From Magicicada septendecula (taxonomy: Eukaryota > Arthropoda > Insecta > Hemiptera > Cicadidae): a stretch of 64,000 nt of DNA. A program made the translations under genes and the position numbers. Positions 35,751 through 45,608 of the stretch are shown here, one piece after another. Positions within the stretch are counted from its first letter, which is position 1. Every line of letters starts with the position of its first letter. Under the pieces are notes generated by a model that was not told the origin of the DNA, did not search any database, and saw only the letters and a program-made list of their open reading frames with translations. The DNA is taken from NCBI GenBank assembly GCA_034769895.1, contig CM068371.1:406827969-406891968 (forward strand). Reading direction: 5' to 3'.

Positions 35751-36115
35751 GTTATTATTGGTTCTGTTCTTATATTTTTGTTAATAATAATGATATTGTT
35801 TGTTAATAATTATTATATTGTTTTGTAATAATGATAATTGATATGAAATGTTAAATATAAATAATTATATATGTATAACTGAATGTATGAAAACAGAATT
35901 TTGTATGAGTGATGTAATGGAAAAATGTTGGCGTTGCCAAGGAGACTGTTTTTGAGAGAGTGAAGATGAATTGTTAATTTTTTGTCAGCTCATATAACAA
36001 TTTTGTACTTATTAGTAAAATTCTGTCCAAAGCTGTTTTCAACACTTGTACTATTTTAACGTGTACTAAATTATTATGTTGGTGAACACCCTTTGGAGAT
36101 AGTTATAAAGTACCT
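35751..36115. other. AT-rich flank of family C element
   Basis: Nothing is recognised in this AT-rich stretch. It ends in ACCT (36112-36115), the left copy of the family C target-site duplication. Confidence 0.6.
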
Positions 36116-37293
36116 TAAAGCGGTACGAGCTTTAAATAAATTATTGAATACTGAAATTTGTCACTTACCAGTTGCAATTATTTACCAGGGTTTACCAGGG
36201 TGTCGTCTGATGTACTTAGGCAGAGAAACACGACAGGCATTGCAATGACAAACACCTATTTTGCAAGCACAAATAAATGGTACTTTATTTTCTGTAGCAT
36301 GACAATTCTTTGTTTACCTTTCGGTTTGAATTTATTAAAATATGTCAAAATAACATTCCTAATAATATTAGATTCACCTAGCCATATTATCAAAATTTAT
36401 TAATTTGAATACATAATCTATAAACTTAGGACTACTTATAATAAAACGGAAACCAGCGCTTTTATGTCATATTAATATAGGTACCTACACACACCCACAC
36501 ACACACACACACACACCCATACTGTGTTATACGGTACATTTTTTATCTATCTAGCTCAAAATTTTAGTATTTTATTTAAAAACCAGTATTTTATATAATT
36601 GAATATATCATGTCTACTTTCCTGAGGTGGCGGATAAATTCCACTCCATAGGCACTAACTCGTGGCTTATAGTTTGCTGTCTCTCGTAGTTCTCATTTTT
36701 GTTTTTACGGCCGAACGGTTAGATTTTGTTTACCAATTTCACTCACTGTCTCTACTTTATAGTTATCAAAGACTGTTTGAATATCGAAATATATAAAATT
36801 TACATTTTTTGTAGTTCTGCGGGCCCGCACTTACGTTCCGAAACTTTGTATAGTTACCACTCGCGAGTGGTGATGGAGTTAGACTGGCACTCAGCCAACG
36901 GTACTATTTTGTGAAGCGACTGTGGTTGGATGATCAGGTCTTATTGTTCATAGAATAGTATCACTCCGCCAGCAGACTGCTTTTGTTACATCACTGCATT
37001 CCACCACAGGGTTCGTCTCTGACATACATCTCCTGATCTTCGTTGCATAATTTGTTTACTGTTTTGTTGTGTCCTTGAAGCTGCCCTTGGCACAGTTTGT
37101 CGGTTGTTTTCACTGGTTTTCAAAATATTATTGAATAATTGTCACGTATAAAAGCACCAGCAGTGCTGCCACCGTCACTTTCATCGCCACCACTGAATTT
37201 TACCTTTTTTTTATAAGTTTTGTCCCAATTATTGAAAAATGTTATTTTTATTATATTTAAATTGCCCCCGGTAGGCCAAAATGCCACATTACA
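36116..37293 (-). repeat. family C 3' LTR
   Basis: It is 1178 bp, from TAAAGCGGTACGAGC to GCCACATTACA; on the minus strand it starts TGTAATGTGG. It carries a (CA)n tract at about 36487-36516 that is longer than in the other LTR. Small frames within it (36158-36403, 36726-36914) recur in both LTRs but show no domain and are not called as genes. Confidence 0.92.
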
Positions 37294-37302
37294 ATACCCC
37301 CT

Positions 37303-37342
37303 CAATGAGAGATTTTATGCCGAAGCATAAAAAATCTCATTG
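37303..37342 (-). promoter_or_regulatory. PPT-adjacent hairpin, family C
   Basis: On the minus strand this is a 40-nt hairpin with 16 of 18 pairs: CAATGAGA at the base and ATGC-TTCG-GCAT at the apex, which is the stable C(UUCG)G tetraloop. GAGGGGGTAT and the LTR start TGTAATG follow. Confidence 0.87.
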
Positions 37343-37426
37343 ACACATTCACACTTGCTAGAGGGATCAGCCAGGATATGTCGCCACAACCCCCTGTATG
37401 ATTTACAAAAAATCAACTCAACTCAC

Positions 37427-37573
37427 CCTTGTTCCGGTGACTGTGACCGCATCTGAATGACAATACTGGACTTCTCTCTCGAGATCCTAACACCGTAGAG
37501 TCAGACAGATACTTAATGCCCCTGCTCTGACGCGCTGGCCAGCTCAGGTCCGCCGCCACAGCATCACCAAACA
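37427..37573 (-). other. exon-like conserved block, family C
   Basis: On the minus strand GTTGTTTCAG precedes and GTGAGTTG follows a 147-nt block containing CTGAGCTGGCCAGCGCGTCA and GAGAGAAGTCCAGTA. The frame that is open in B is also open here (DLSWPARQSRG, then VLGSRERSPV), one codon longer. Substitutions against B are not obviously concentrated at third positions. Confidence 0.55.
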
Positions 37574-39584
37574 CTGAAACAACAAATCAAATATCAAATA
37601 GTGGCCTTATACAACACCATATCCCCAACTGATCTGTTTCCCCCTAGCGGTGCTGGTTTGCGCTAAGAAGCACTGGTTTTGTTTTCTACTTATTTCTAAC
37701 ATATATCTCAAAATATCTAAGAACAACATGATACCCACTTTAAAATTCCATACTCCCCTTCTATCTACTTTCTCTTATTAACTTTTATCCCAAAATTCAA
37801 AATTACTGCACTGATTCCCATCAGAATTTAAATAAACAGACGATTGACTCATAAACATTTTCCATTACCATATCACATTTCTCTCATCCCCAATTTAAAA
37901 TGCATTTAAAATATTTAAATTCATAAAATTCTCTTATACTAACAAACACAATATAACATAAGAAAACATAGTACACTCATAATTCACATTGTTATTATTA
38001 TCCTAAAATAAACAATTCGTATTTAAATATTTACACACTTTACATCTTTAAATTTGCATACAAAATCATAAAATTACCTTTTAAACACTCACTTTACGTT
38101 TATTAATTCGTTTCTCAAAATTTTTTTTTTTTTTTTTTTAATCATAAATTTATTTCATTTTCTGTAAAAATCTTTAAACACAGAAAACTTATTATTATAT
38201 TTTTATAATCCTTATTCCTGACATATTACCTGCAATCAACACAATAAGACATAATAAACACAATATATAGAATATCTAGTGCATCTATTTTTTCAAATTT
38301 TAATAAAATTATTTAATAGCGAGTCATCATTACTAAAATGCAACAAAAATTTTTTAAATCGTTACCTCCCTTGGGTAACCTTCCTGCCACACACACTATG
38401 ACCCCCCCTGGACTGTGGCGTCCAGTTGCGTCTACAAGGACTGAGGTTTTGGAGGAATGTGACATCTCCGTGTCCTTGCTTCTGCGTTACATTTTAAAAG
38501 TTACAGATATCAACATATCTTTGTCAATAGTTATGCGCCCTTAATGCGGGTCTACCACCTGTCTTTGCTACCCCTAAGCGGGCAGAGTGGTAGCCGCTGT
38601 TCCATATTTTGGTGATTCCCCTAAATTTCACCCCCCATCAATTTCAAAGTACACCTTTACAACGATAACAGCTATGGCCAGTTATGGTCAGCGCGTAATC
38701 GTAATGTGCCCCAACCATAGCTGTTAAAGCTAAACCAATTGCACGGTCAAGGTTCGGTGAGGCCGTGACCGCCCGAAAAGTCAGGGAATCACAAGTATAA
38801 TATTTCCTTTTAAAATTAAAAATTAACAATTTATATTACATGACATTTCTTTCTTAACTTTCCCTATCTTAATGTCCATTTACATAAAATACATAATGTG
38901 TGTATAAACAATAATAACAATTTATAATAATAGAATATAAAAATGTCTGTTTATGTATGAAAATTTTAATATTTATAAATACATCCATCATCACTCAGCT
39001 AGATAATACTTTTTTAATTGGGTCACATTATAAGTTCCTTTTATTTCTCGAGTTTGCAAATCTACTAAAACATAAGCATTCTCCATTTTCACTTGGCTAA
39101 CCTCATATGGACCGTCTTAAAATTCTTAAAATTAAGAAAGAATTTCTTTAAATTTCAAAATTATTATTAACATTTATTTTTAAACCTTTATGCTATTCCA
39201 CAAGCTAAACTATTTAAGATTTATTTAGTCATAAATTGTTTTTCAATTGAAATTTCATCAAATAATTTAAATATCTCATAAAAATTCAATCATACAACAT
39301 TAAATCACAATATTTAACCATCTCAAATTATTCACTTCAATTGATTATTAAACACAACATATTTCAATTATTATCAAAATTTACAAAGCATCAATTATGG
39401 TCTTCATAATTATTTATGCAAACTGCAAAATATTAATAATATATATACACAAATGAATTCACAAATTATTTACAAATCATTCGTCAAGAACTGTTCAATT
39501 GTTTCACACTTCATATGTCCAAATCTGCAAGGTCATTACCAAAATTTACAATATTTACCAATGTCTATACACTGATATTTTAGT
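37574..39584 (-). other. family C 3' noncoding interior
   Basis: AT-rich sequence surrounds blocks conserved with family A: about 38385-38496 (GCAAGGACACGGAGATG, CTCAGTCCTTGTAG, ATAGTGTGTGTGGCAGG on the minus strand), about 38540-38640 (GGTAGACCCGCATTAAGGGC) and about 38755-38790 (GGCGGTCACGGCCTCACC). A poly-T run of about 19 lies at 38121-38139. No ORF is called. Confidence 0.7.
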
Positions 39585-40733
39585 TCAGCCTCCATCGTTA
39601 TATATATATCTAATGTATTTGTAACATGCATCATTGTTATACACACTCAATTTGTTATTACTATCATTATAATAATCATCCATTACCTTTATTCCACTCA
39701 TTATGTCATTATAATTGATAGGGTTATTCCCTATTAATATTTCATACAACTTGTCAACATAAGTTATTATTGTCCAGTCTCCATCGGTAAATACATTCAT
39801 GATCGGGTTAATTACTTTTGTCAGATCATTATATTCATTATTCTTCAAGTATACTTTTAAACTTTCTCTCCATTCGTCATACTTTCTATTCACATTATAT
39901 AATTCTGTTACTTGATTAACATACCATTTTCCACTTATATCTCTCTCACCACAATACCAAATCATACTTTCAACATCATTATTACAGACAGAGGGTACAA
40001 CATTATACAACATCAATACGGGACTCTTTCCCTTCTTAAACAACACTTGTGAACACCTTGGTTCAGAAAAATTAATAGGAAAATTTACCCTCTGCCCCAC
40101 ATACTCTATTCTCTCTTTCCACTTTCTCTCTAACTCATAATAATTTCTCTTTAACTTATATAATTCTATTTCTCTCTCTGCACACAACTCTCTATCTAAA
40201 TCTCTCTCACTCACATTCGTTAATATCTGATTAATGGTTACATTTAAGTCTTTTCTGACTTTAATTATTTCACGCTCATGTTCTGCTTGTTTATTTTTTA
40301 AACTAGTTACATTAATTTTAATTGTATCAACTGGTTCACAGTTACTTCTGAATTCATCATTTATAGTCTTATTCTGTTCTTCTAACTTATTGTCTATTTC
40401 TCTTAATTTTTGGTCTTGTTTGTTTATTTCTGTTTTCGACTCTATTTTACGAACATTTATTGCTGATTTGATTTCAGTCTTTAAATTTTTTATGTCTGAT
40501 ATGATTTCAGCTTTCATTTCTGACATCATCTCCATTATTAACGCTAACTGATTAGATATCTTTACATTATCGCTTATTCTTGCGTCTACATTTGTTTCAA
40601 TCGTTAATTCGTGTGTTGTATTGTCTATACTTTCGTTAATATTTGTCGATATTAAATTGTCTTGCGTAACATTGAAAATTGACCCCTCCCCAACATCTTC
40701 ACATAAATTTACACTCTCGCTTTTCTCTGCCAT
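39585..40733 (-). CDS. gag-like coiled-coil protein, family C
   Basis: This is an intact 382-aa frame starting MAEKSESVNLCEDVGEG, 41 bp downstream of the PBS. Residues about 60-210 are Lys/Glu/Ile-rich and heptad-like (LALIMEMMSEMKAEIISDIK, then KKLREIDNKLEEQNKTI-type repeats), suggesting a long coiled coil. A conserved C-terminal half follows (MIWYCGERD ... YNVNRKYDEW ... TDGDWTIITYV) and ends IYNDGG. The family B protein shares the IWxxGE, VNRKY and YNDGG signatures at the same spacing. There is no zinc knuckle, protease or polymerase. A structural (Gag) or RNA-binding role in a non-autonomous element is inferred from position; I do not recognise a named family. Confidence 0.8.
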   Translation of the reverse strand: MAEKSESVNLCEDVGEGSIFNVTQDNLISTNINESIDNTTHELTIETNVDARISDNVKISNQLALIMEMMSEMKAEIISDIKNLKTEIKSAINVRKIESKTEINKQDQKLREIDNKLEEQNKTINDEFRSNCEPVDTIKINVTSLKNKQAEHEREIIKVRKDLNVTINQILTNVSERDLDRELCAEREIELYKLKRNYYELERKWKERIEYVGQRVNFPINFSEPRCSQVLFKKGKSPVLMLYNVVPSVCNNDVESMIWYCGERDISGKWYVNQVTELYNVNRKYDEWRESLKVYLKNNEYNDLTKVINPIMNVFTDGDWTIITYVDKLYEILIGNNPINYNDIMSGIKVMDDYYNDSNNKLSVYNNDACYKYIRYIYNDGG

Positions 40734-40773
40734 TTTTCGATCAGTTTGAAAATTTTACTTAATTTACAATGTC

Positions 40774-40791
40774 CATCTTAAACGGGCGCCA
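40774..40791 (-). promoter_or_regulatory. primer-binding site, family C
   Basis: On the minus strand TGGCGCCCGTTTAAGATG begins 2 nt after the 5' LTR. The first nine bases are complementary to the tRNA-Lys 3' end; the remainder does not match the Lys tRNAs I recall. Confidence 0.8.
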
Positions 40792-40793
40792 AT

Positions 40794-41963
40794 TAAAGCG
40801 GTACGAGCTTTAAATAAATTATTGAATACTGAAATTTGTCACTTACCAGTTGCAATTATTTACCAGGGTTTACCAGGGTGTCGTCTGATGTACTTAGGCA
40901 GAGAAACACGACAGGCATTGCAATGACAAACACCTATTTTGCAAGCACAAATAAATGGTACTTTATTTTCTGTAGCATGACAGTTCTTTGTTTACCTTTC
41001 GGTTTGAATTTATTAAAATATGTCAAAATAACATTCCTAATAATATTAGATTCACCTAGCCATATTATCAAAATTTATTAATTTGAATACATAATCTATA
41101 AACTTAGGACTACTTATAATAAAACGGAAACCAGCGCTTTTATGTCATATTAATATAGGTACCTACACACACCCACACACACACACACCCATACTATGTT
41201 ATACGGTACATTTTTTATCTATCTAGCTCAAAATTTTAGTATTTTATTTAAAAACCAGTATTTTATATAATTGAATATATCATGTCTACTTTCCTGAGGT
41301 GGCGGATAAATTGCACTCCATAGGCACTAACTCGTGGCTTATAGTTTGCTGTCTCTCGTAGTTCTCATTTTTGTTTTTACGGCCGAACGGTTAGATTTTG
41401 TTTACCAATTTCACTTACTGTCTCTACTTTATAGTTATCAAAGACTGTTTGAATATCGAAATATATAAAATTTACATTTTTTGTAGTTCTGCGGGCCCTC
41501 ACTTACGTTCTGAAACTTTGTATAGGTACCACTCGCGAGTGGTGATGGAGTTAGACTGGCACTCAGCCAACGGTACTATTTTGTGAAGCGGCTGTGGTTG
41601 GATGATCAGGTCTTATTGTTCATAGAATAGTATCATTCCGCCAGCAGACTGCTTTTGTTACATCACTGCATTCCACCACAGGGTTCGTCTCTGACGTACA
41701 TCGCCTGATCTTCGTTGCATAATTTGTTTACTGTTTTGTTGTGTCCTTGAAGCTGCCCTTGGCACAGTTTGTCGGTTGTTTTCACTGGTTTTCAAAATAT
41801 TATTGAATAATTGTCACGTATAAAAGCACCAGCAGTGCTGCCACCGTCGCTTTCGTCGCCACCACTGAATTTTACCTTTTTTTTATAAGTTTTGTCCCAA
41901 TTATTGAAAAATGTTATTTATTATATTTAAATTGCCCCCGGTAGGCCAAAATGCCACATTACA
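40794..41963 (-). repeat. family C 5' LTR
   Basis: It is 1170 bp with the same ends as the 3' LTR. The shorter (CA)n tract and scattered point differences (for example CCGCAC versus CCTCAC near 41500) separate the two. Confidence 0.92.
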
Positions 41964-41967
41964 ACCT

Positions 41968-42574
41968 GTTAAATAAAAAATGATAAATTCTTTATTTCTA
42001 GTGTTACTGTGTTAGAAGCATTGTATAATACATTTAACGTTATGTTTTCCTCAACCATGGCTTTTATTTATTTCAGCAGTAAACTAAAAACCAAAAACTG
42101 TTGTCATCTAATCTCACAAATGAAAACAACGTATTTTCGCTTTGCATTAAGTAACACGACAATTTACAGTTAGTACACTTCTTCTTTTCCACATCATAAT
42201 ATATTGATACAATCGCGTATTATATAAAACATCAAAAATATACTGCAGGAATTGATAAGTGTTCATTTCCGATGCCGCTAAATAGGTTTTGTTTATTTAC
42301 TTGTTACTATGGTAATTAATTCTGGTCTCCATGGTGTTTTTGACATTTTTTTGACATTTTTAGTAGTACTATTTAATATTTCATTACTTATTCATTGCAT
42401 CATCAGAAATACGTATAAACATAAATTTTATAATCATTTAAGACAATTACAAAATATATAGATGTATCTGTATACAAAATTACAAAACATATTGATACAA
42501 TCGCATAGTAAAAAATCGGTATGGAGAACCATACATGACTTCCATGTTGTAAGAGTTATGTTTAAAATAATTTA
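41968..42574. repeat. old repeat copy 2 (left part) and flank
   Basis: About 42268-42345 (CCGATGCCGCTAAATA, TTGTTACTATGGTAATTAAT) recurs at about 59362-59430. About 42515-42570 is the reverse complement of 1030-1085. The Tigger element to the right inserted in this repeat at TA (42573-42574). No gene is seen. Confidence 0.6.
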
Positions 42575-44977
42575 CAGTAGAGTCTCGGTTATCCGCCCTT
42601 CGATTATCCGCCATTCCTTGTTATCCGCCGCCCAAGCGGCGTAAAAAAACAAACGTAAAAAATATTTTCTTTAATTACTGCAACGAAAATAGTGTGCCAA
42701 TAGTTTGCGGGCATGAGTGTACGTGCTCTCTTTGTGATTGCTCCTGACTGTACCGCAGGAATTTGGCCTACTGCCCATCGCCTATTATAGCCTAGCTGTG
42801 ACTCATGTGTCATTCACCCCACCCCACCACCAACATCCAATGCTATCGCTCACATGCTCATCGCTTAGTAGACTGCAGTTTCTTGTTGTGTGCTGTAGTG
42901 AGCAGTGAGGCTATTTTTACGCGGTGTGTCCGTGAGTGACTAGTGCAGTTTTGGTGAAAGTGTCGTAGTGTAGTCTTGTTAATAGTGTTGCGATTATGGC
43001 TACGAAAAGGAAGAAAATTGTTTTATCAATAAAAGACAAGCTTGAGGCATTAAAAAGACTGGATAAAGGGGAAACGCTGCAGAAGGTGGCTGACCACTAT
43101 GGCGTCGGTCATCACACAGTTGGAGATTGGAAGAAGAGACGATTAGAATTAGAAAAATGGTGTTCCTCACGAGTTACTGAGACTGCTTTTAAAGATAGAA
43201 AAACTATGAAAAATAGTGATTATGAAAAAGTTAGCGAAGCGTTGTACATTTGGTTTACACAGTTCAGGGAGAAAGGGGTGCCTATTTCGGGACCTATCTT
43301 AAAAGAAAAGGCGTTGCAGTTTCAAAAAGAATTTAACAAAGGTGATGCAGATTTTACAGCAAGCGTTGGCTGGCTTGATAGATGGAAAAAGCATTATGGA
43401 ATCCATCAGTTGAATTTTGCGGCGAGAAACTGTCATCAAACTTTCAAGAAATGGAGCAGTTTAAGAAAAAATTTCAAGACTTTGTTGAAACTGAAAGCTT
43501 AACAGGAGATCAAGTATTTAATTGTGATGAAACAGGCCTTAATTTCAAAATGTTACCAAGTAAGAGCCTTGCAGCTAGAACTGAAGCTGCAGCCCCTGGC
43601 TATAAACGTAGTAAAGAGAGAGTGACTATTTTAGCATGCAGTAATGCCACAGCAAACCATAAAATGGACCTGGCAATGATTGGAAACTCCAAAAACCCTA
43701 GGGCTTTTAAAACCATTTCAAAACATGCTCTTCCAGTAAAATATTTCAATCAAAAAAGTGCATGGATGACTAGTGAAATTTTTAAGGAATGGTTTTTTAA
43801 AGAGTTTGTTCCTTCTACAGAGAAGTTTTTAAAAGACAACAACCTACCCAGAAAAGCAGTTTTACTGCTAGACAATGCCCCAACTCACCCTGATCCAGAC
43901 GAACTTAGAGATGGGGACATAAAGGCTATGTTTTTGCCACCAAATGTGACTGCCATTTGTCAGCCTATGGACCAGGGTGTTTTGGAAACACTTAAACGAA
44001 ACTATCGAAGAAAGCTTTTGTCAACAGTCATACAAGAAATTGAAGATGGGCAAAACTTGATTAAGAAGTTGAAAAGTATAAATTTGAAGGATATCGCTTA
44101 TTGGGTCGCGAGGGCCTGGGCCGACATCGGGGCACAAACAATTGCGAAGTCGTGGCATAAGCTGTTGGGCGAGGACGAAAATATGGCTGAAAGCATGCTG
44201 GATGAACTTCATGAAAGTATTTTGCCCTTGGTGCAACGTATCCCTGGATGTCAGGATGCATCGTTGGATGAAATAAGGAATTGGCTTTCAGGAGACGACC
44301 AATATGAAATAACTGACAAAGAAATTGTAACACTTGTTAATAGCGATGATGTTGTTGAAGATCAAGACTCTGAAACTGTTGAGCCCCAAAAGATCACACA
44401 CAAAGAAGGGGTTAAAGCTCTTGAAGCAGCCATTCAGTACATTTTGCAGCAAGAGGAAGCCAGGGTTGTCGACATAATGATGCTCCAAAGATGGCGAGAC
44501 TTGGCAGCAAAGAAGCGGGAATCATCAGGGAGCCAGTCGAAGATCACTAATTTTTTTCACTCATCATGAACTGAACTCTCACTTCCAACATTTCTGACAG
44601 TGTAAGTCAATTTTATTACGTACACATTAGTCTGATTCTATATTTATTTTTAGTAAATTTTTCTTGTTAAAATTTACTGAATTCTTAAACTTGAAGCGCA
44701 AAGTACTAAAGTAGGCATAATTGTTTTCTCTTTTTTTGTAAGTGTATAACTTTAATATTGTTGCTTGTTCTCTAAAATGTTTTACTATAATTTTGTAATA
44801 TAATTGTACAGTACTGTATTGTTTTCTCTATTGATTTGTTGTAAAACGTGATGTTAATAATTACATTTACAAAATTACAACGTAATTTTTTGATAAATTT
44901 GCGTTTTATTTAAACGGTAACTCCCTATTATCCACCATTCCAGCTTATCTGCCCTTCCGCCAGCCGGAACTCTACTG
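42575..44977 (+). mobile_element. Tigger/jerky-like DNA transposon, nearly intact
   Basis: The inverted ends both start CAGTAGAGT, followed by TCGGTTATCCGCC on the left and TCCGGC with further TTATC/CCGCC-type motifs on the right. They are bounded by TA at 42573-42574 and 44978-44979. It is 2403 bp, with a transposase frame spanning most of it that is disrupted once. It belongs to the same superfamily as the 1638-3932 element but to a different family, with different TIRs and transposase. It sits inside the old repeat shared with 1-1090. Confidence 0.93.
42996..44569 (+). pseudogene. Tigger/jerky-like transposase, single frameshift
   Basis: From ATG 42996 the protein has a CENP-B/psq helix-turn-helix (LSIKDKLEALKRLDKGETLQ, VADHYGVGHHTVGDWKKRR), then the second CENP-B domain (ALYIWFTQFREKGVPISGP, TASVGWLDRWKKHYGI). 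The frame breaks at a T run (43415-43418), where one T seems missing, and continues in the overlapping frame to 44569. There the catalytic core is complete: FNCDETGLNF, VLLLDNAPTH and AICQPMDQGV give the three expected acidic residues. The normal length would be about 525 aa. A Gly/Ser-Lys tail (SQSKITNFF) resembles a PCNA-binding-like ending seen in some Tigger proteins. This copy would need one base to read through, so it is recent but disabled. Confidence 0.92.
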
Positions 44978-45608
44978 TACTTGAATTCGGTTCAGTAATT
45001 TCTAAAAAAATATCGCCCACCCTCAAACTAATTTCACTGTTTATAGATATTTTTGTTATTATGGGGTAGTCATTTAATATAATTTTATTTTCAGTCACTT
45101 TATCCATAAAAATTAGGTAGGCTTACTTTATTCTTATAAAGAAACCGAACTACGCAGATAATCATCCCTCCTCCAAAGCGCTCCGAAGTCACTCATGGAC
45201 CCTGAGCATCTTGTAGAGGGTTCATTCCCTAAAAACGAAAAGTCTGTCTATGAACCGTTCCTCTGTAAACACGTGCAGTTACACTGCCCAGCGATCCACA
45301 GGAAGCAAATCGCTATCCACGCTGGACAATTTTTCGGCTTGCACGCATTATGTTGGTGTGGGTTTCGGCACTTTCCATTTAAAAAGCGTGCAAATGTAAG
45401 AAAATAAACATGAGTGAGGCCAGAAATAACGCGAATTTTGTGTGTGTGAATGTGTGTGTGTTCCCTGCCTTTTTATTGCAGTAATCATAATAATAAAATG
45501 GAAATGTAAACATTACATAATTGAGATATGCTTGCCTGCCACGAACGATATATTTTCTCTCATACATGGTTTAAATTAAAATGAAAAAATATAGAATTTT
45601 GTTAAAGT
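44978..45608. repeat. old repeat copy 2 (middle part)
   Basis: About 45440-45608 (CTGCCTTTTTATTGCAGTAA through CCACGAACGATATATT to ATACATGGTTTAAA) is the reverse complement of 575-800. It ends AAGT (45605-45608), the left target duplication of the giant LTR element. The open frame 45195-45407 lies in this repeat and has no recognisable domain. Confidence 0.65.

Larger units (their letters stand above)
36116..41963 (-). mobile_element. complete non-autonomous LTR element (family C)
   Basis: Two LTRs (36116-37293 and 40794-41963) flank an interior with a minus-strand PBS, one gag-like ORF, a 2.3-kb 3' noncoding region, exon-like block, hairpin and PPT. ACCT is duplicated on both sides (36112-36115 and 41964-41967), the 4-bp TSD typical of many Gypsy elements. 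The LTRs differ at only about a dozen bases plus microsatellite and single-base length changes by eye, so the insertion is fairly recent. There is no pol, so mobility must come in trans. Confidence 0.93.

Noticed and set aside
45195-45407. 70-aa open frame as a host gene
   Set aside because: It lies in the middle part of the old interspersed repeat, has no domain and no splice context.
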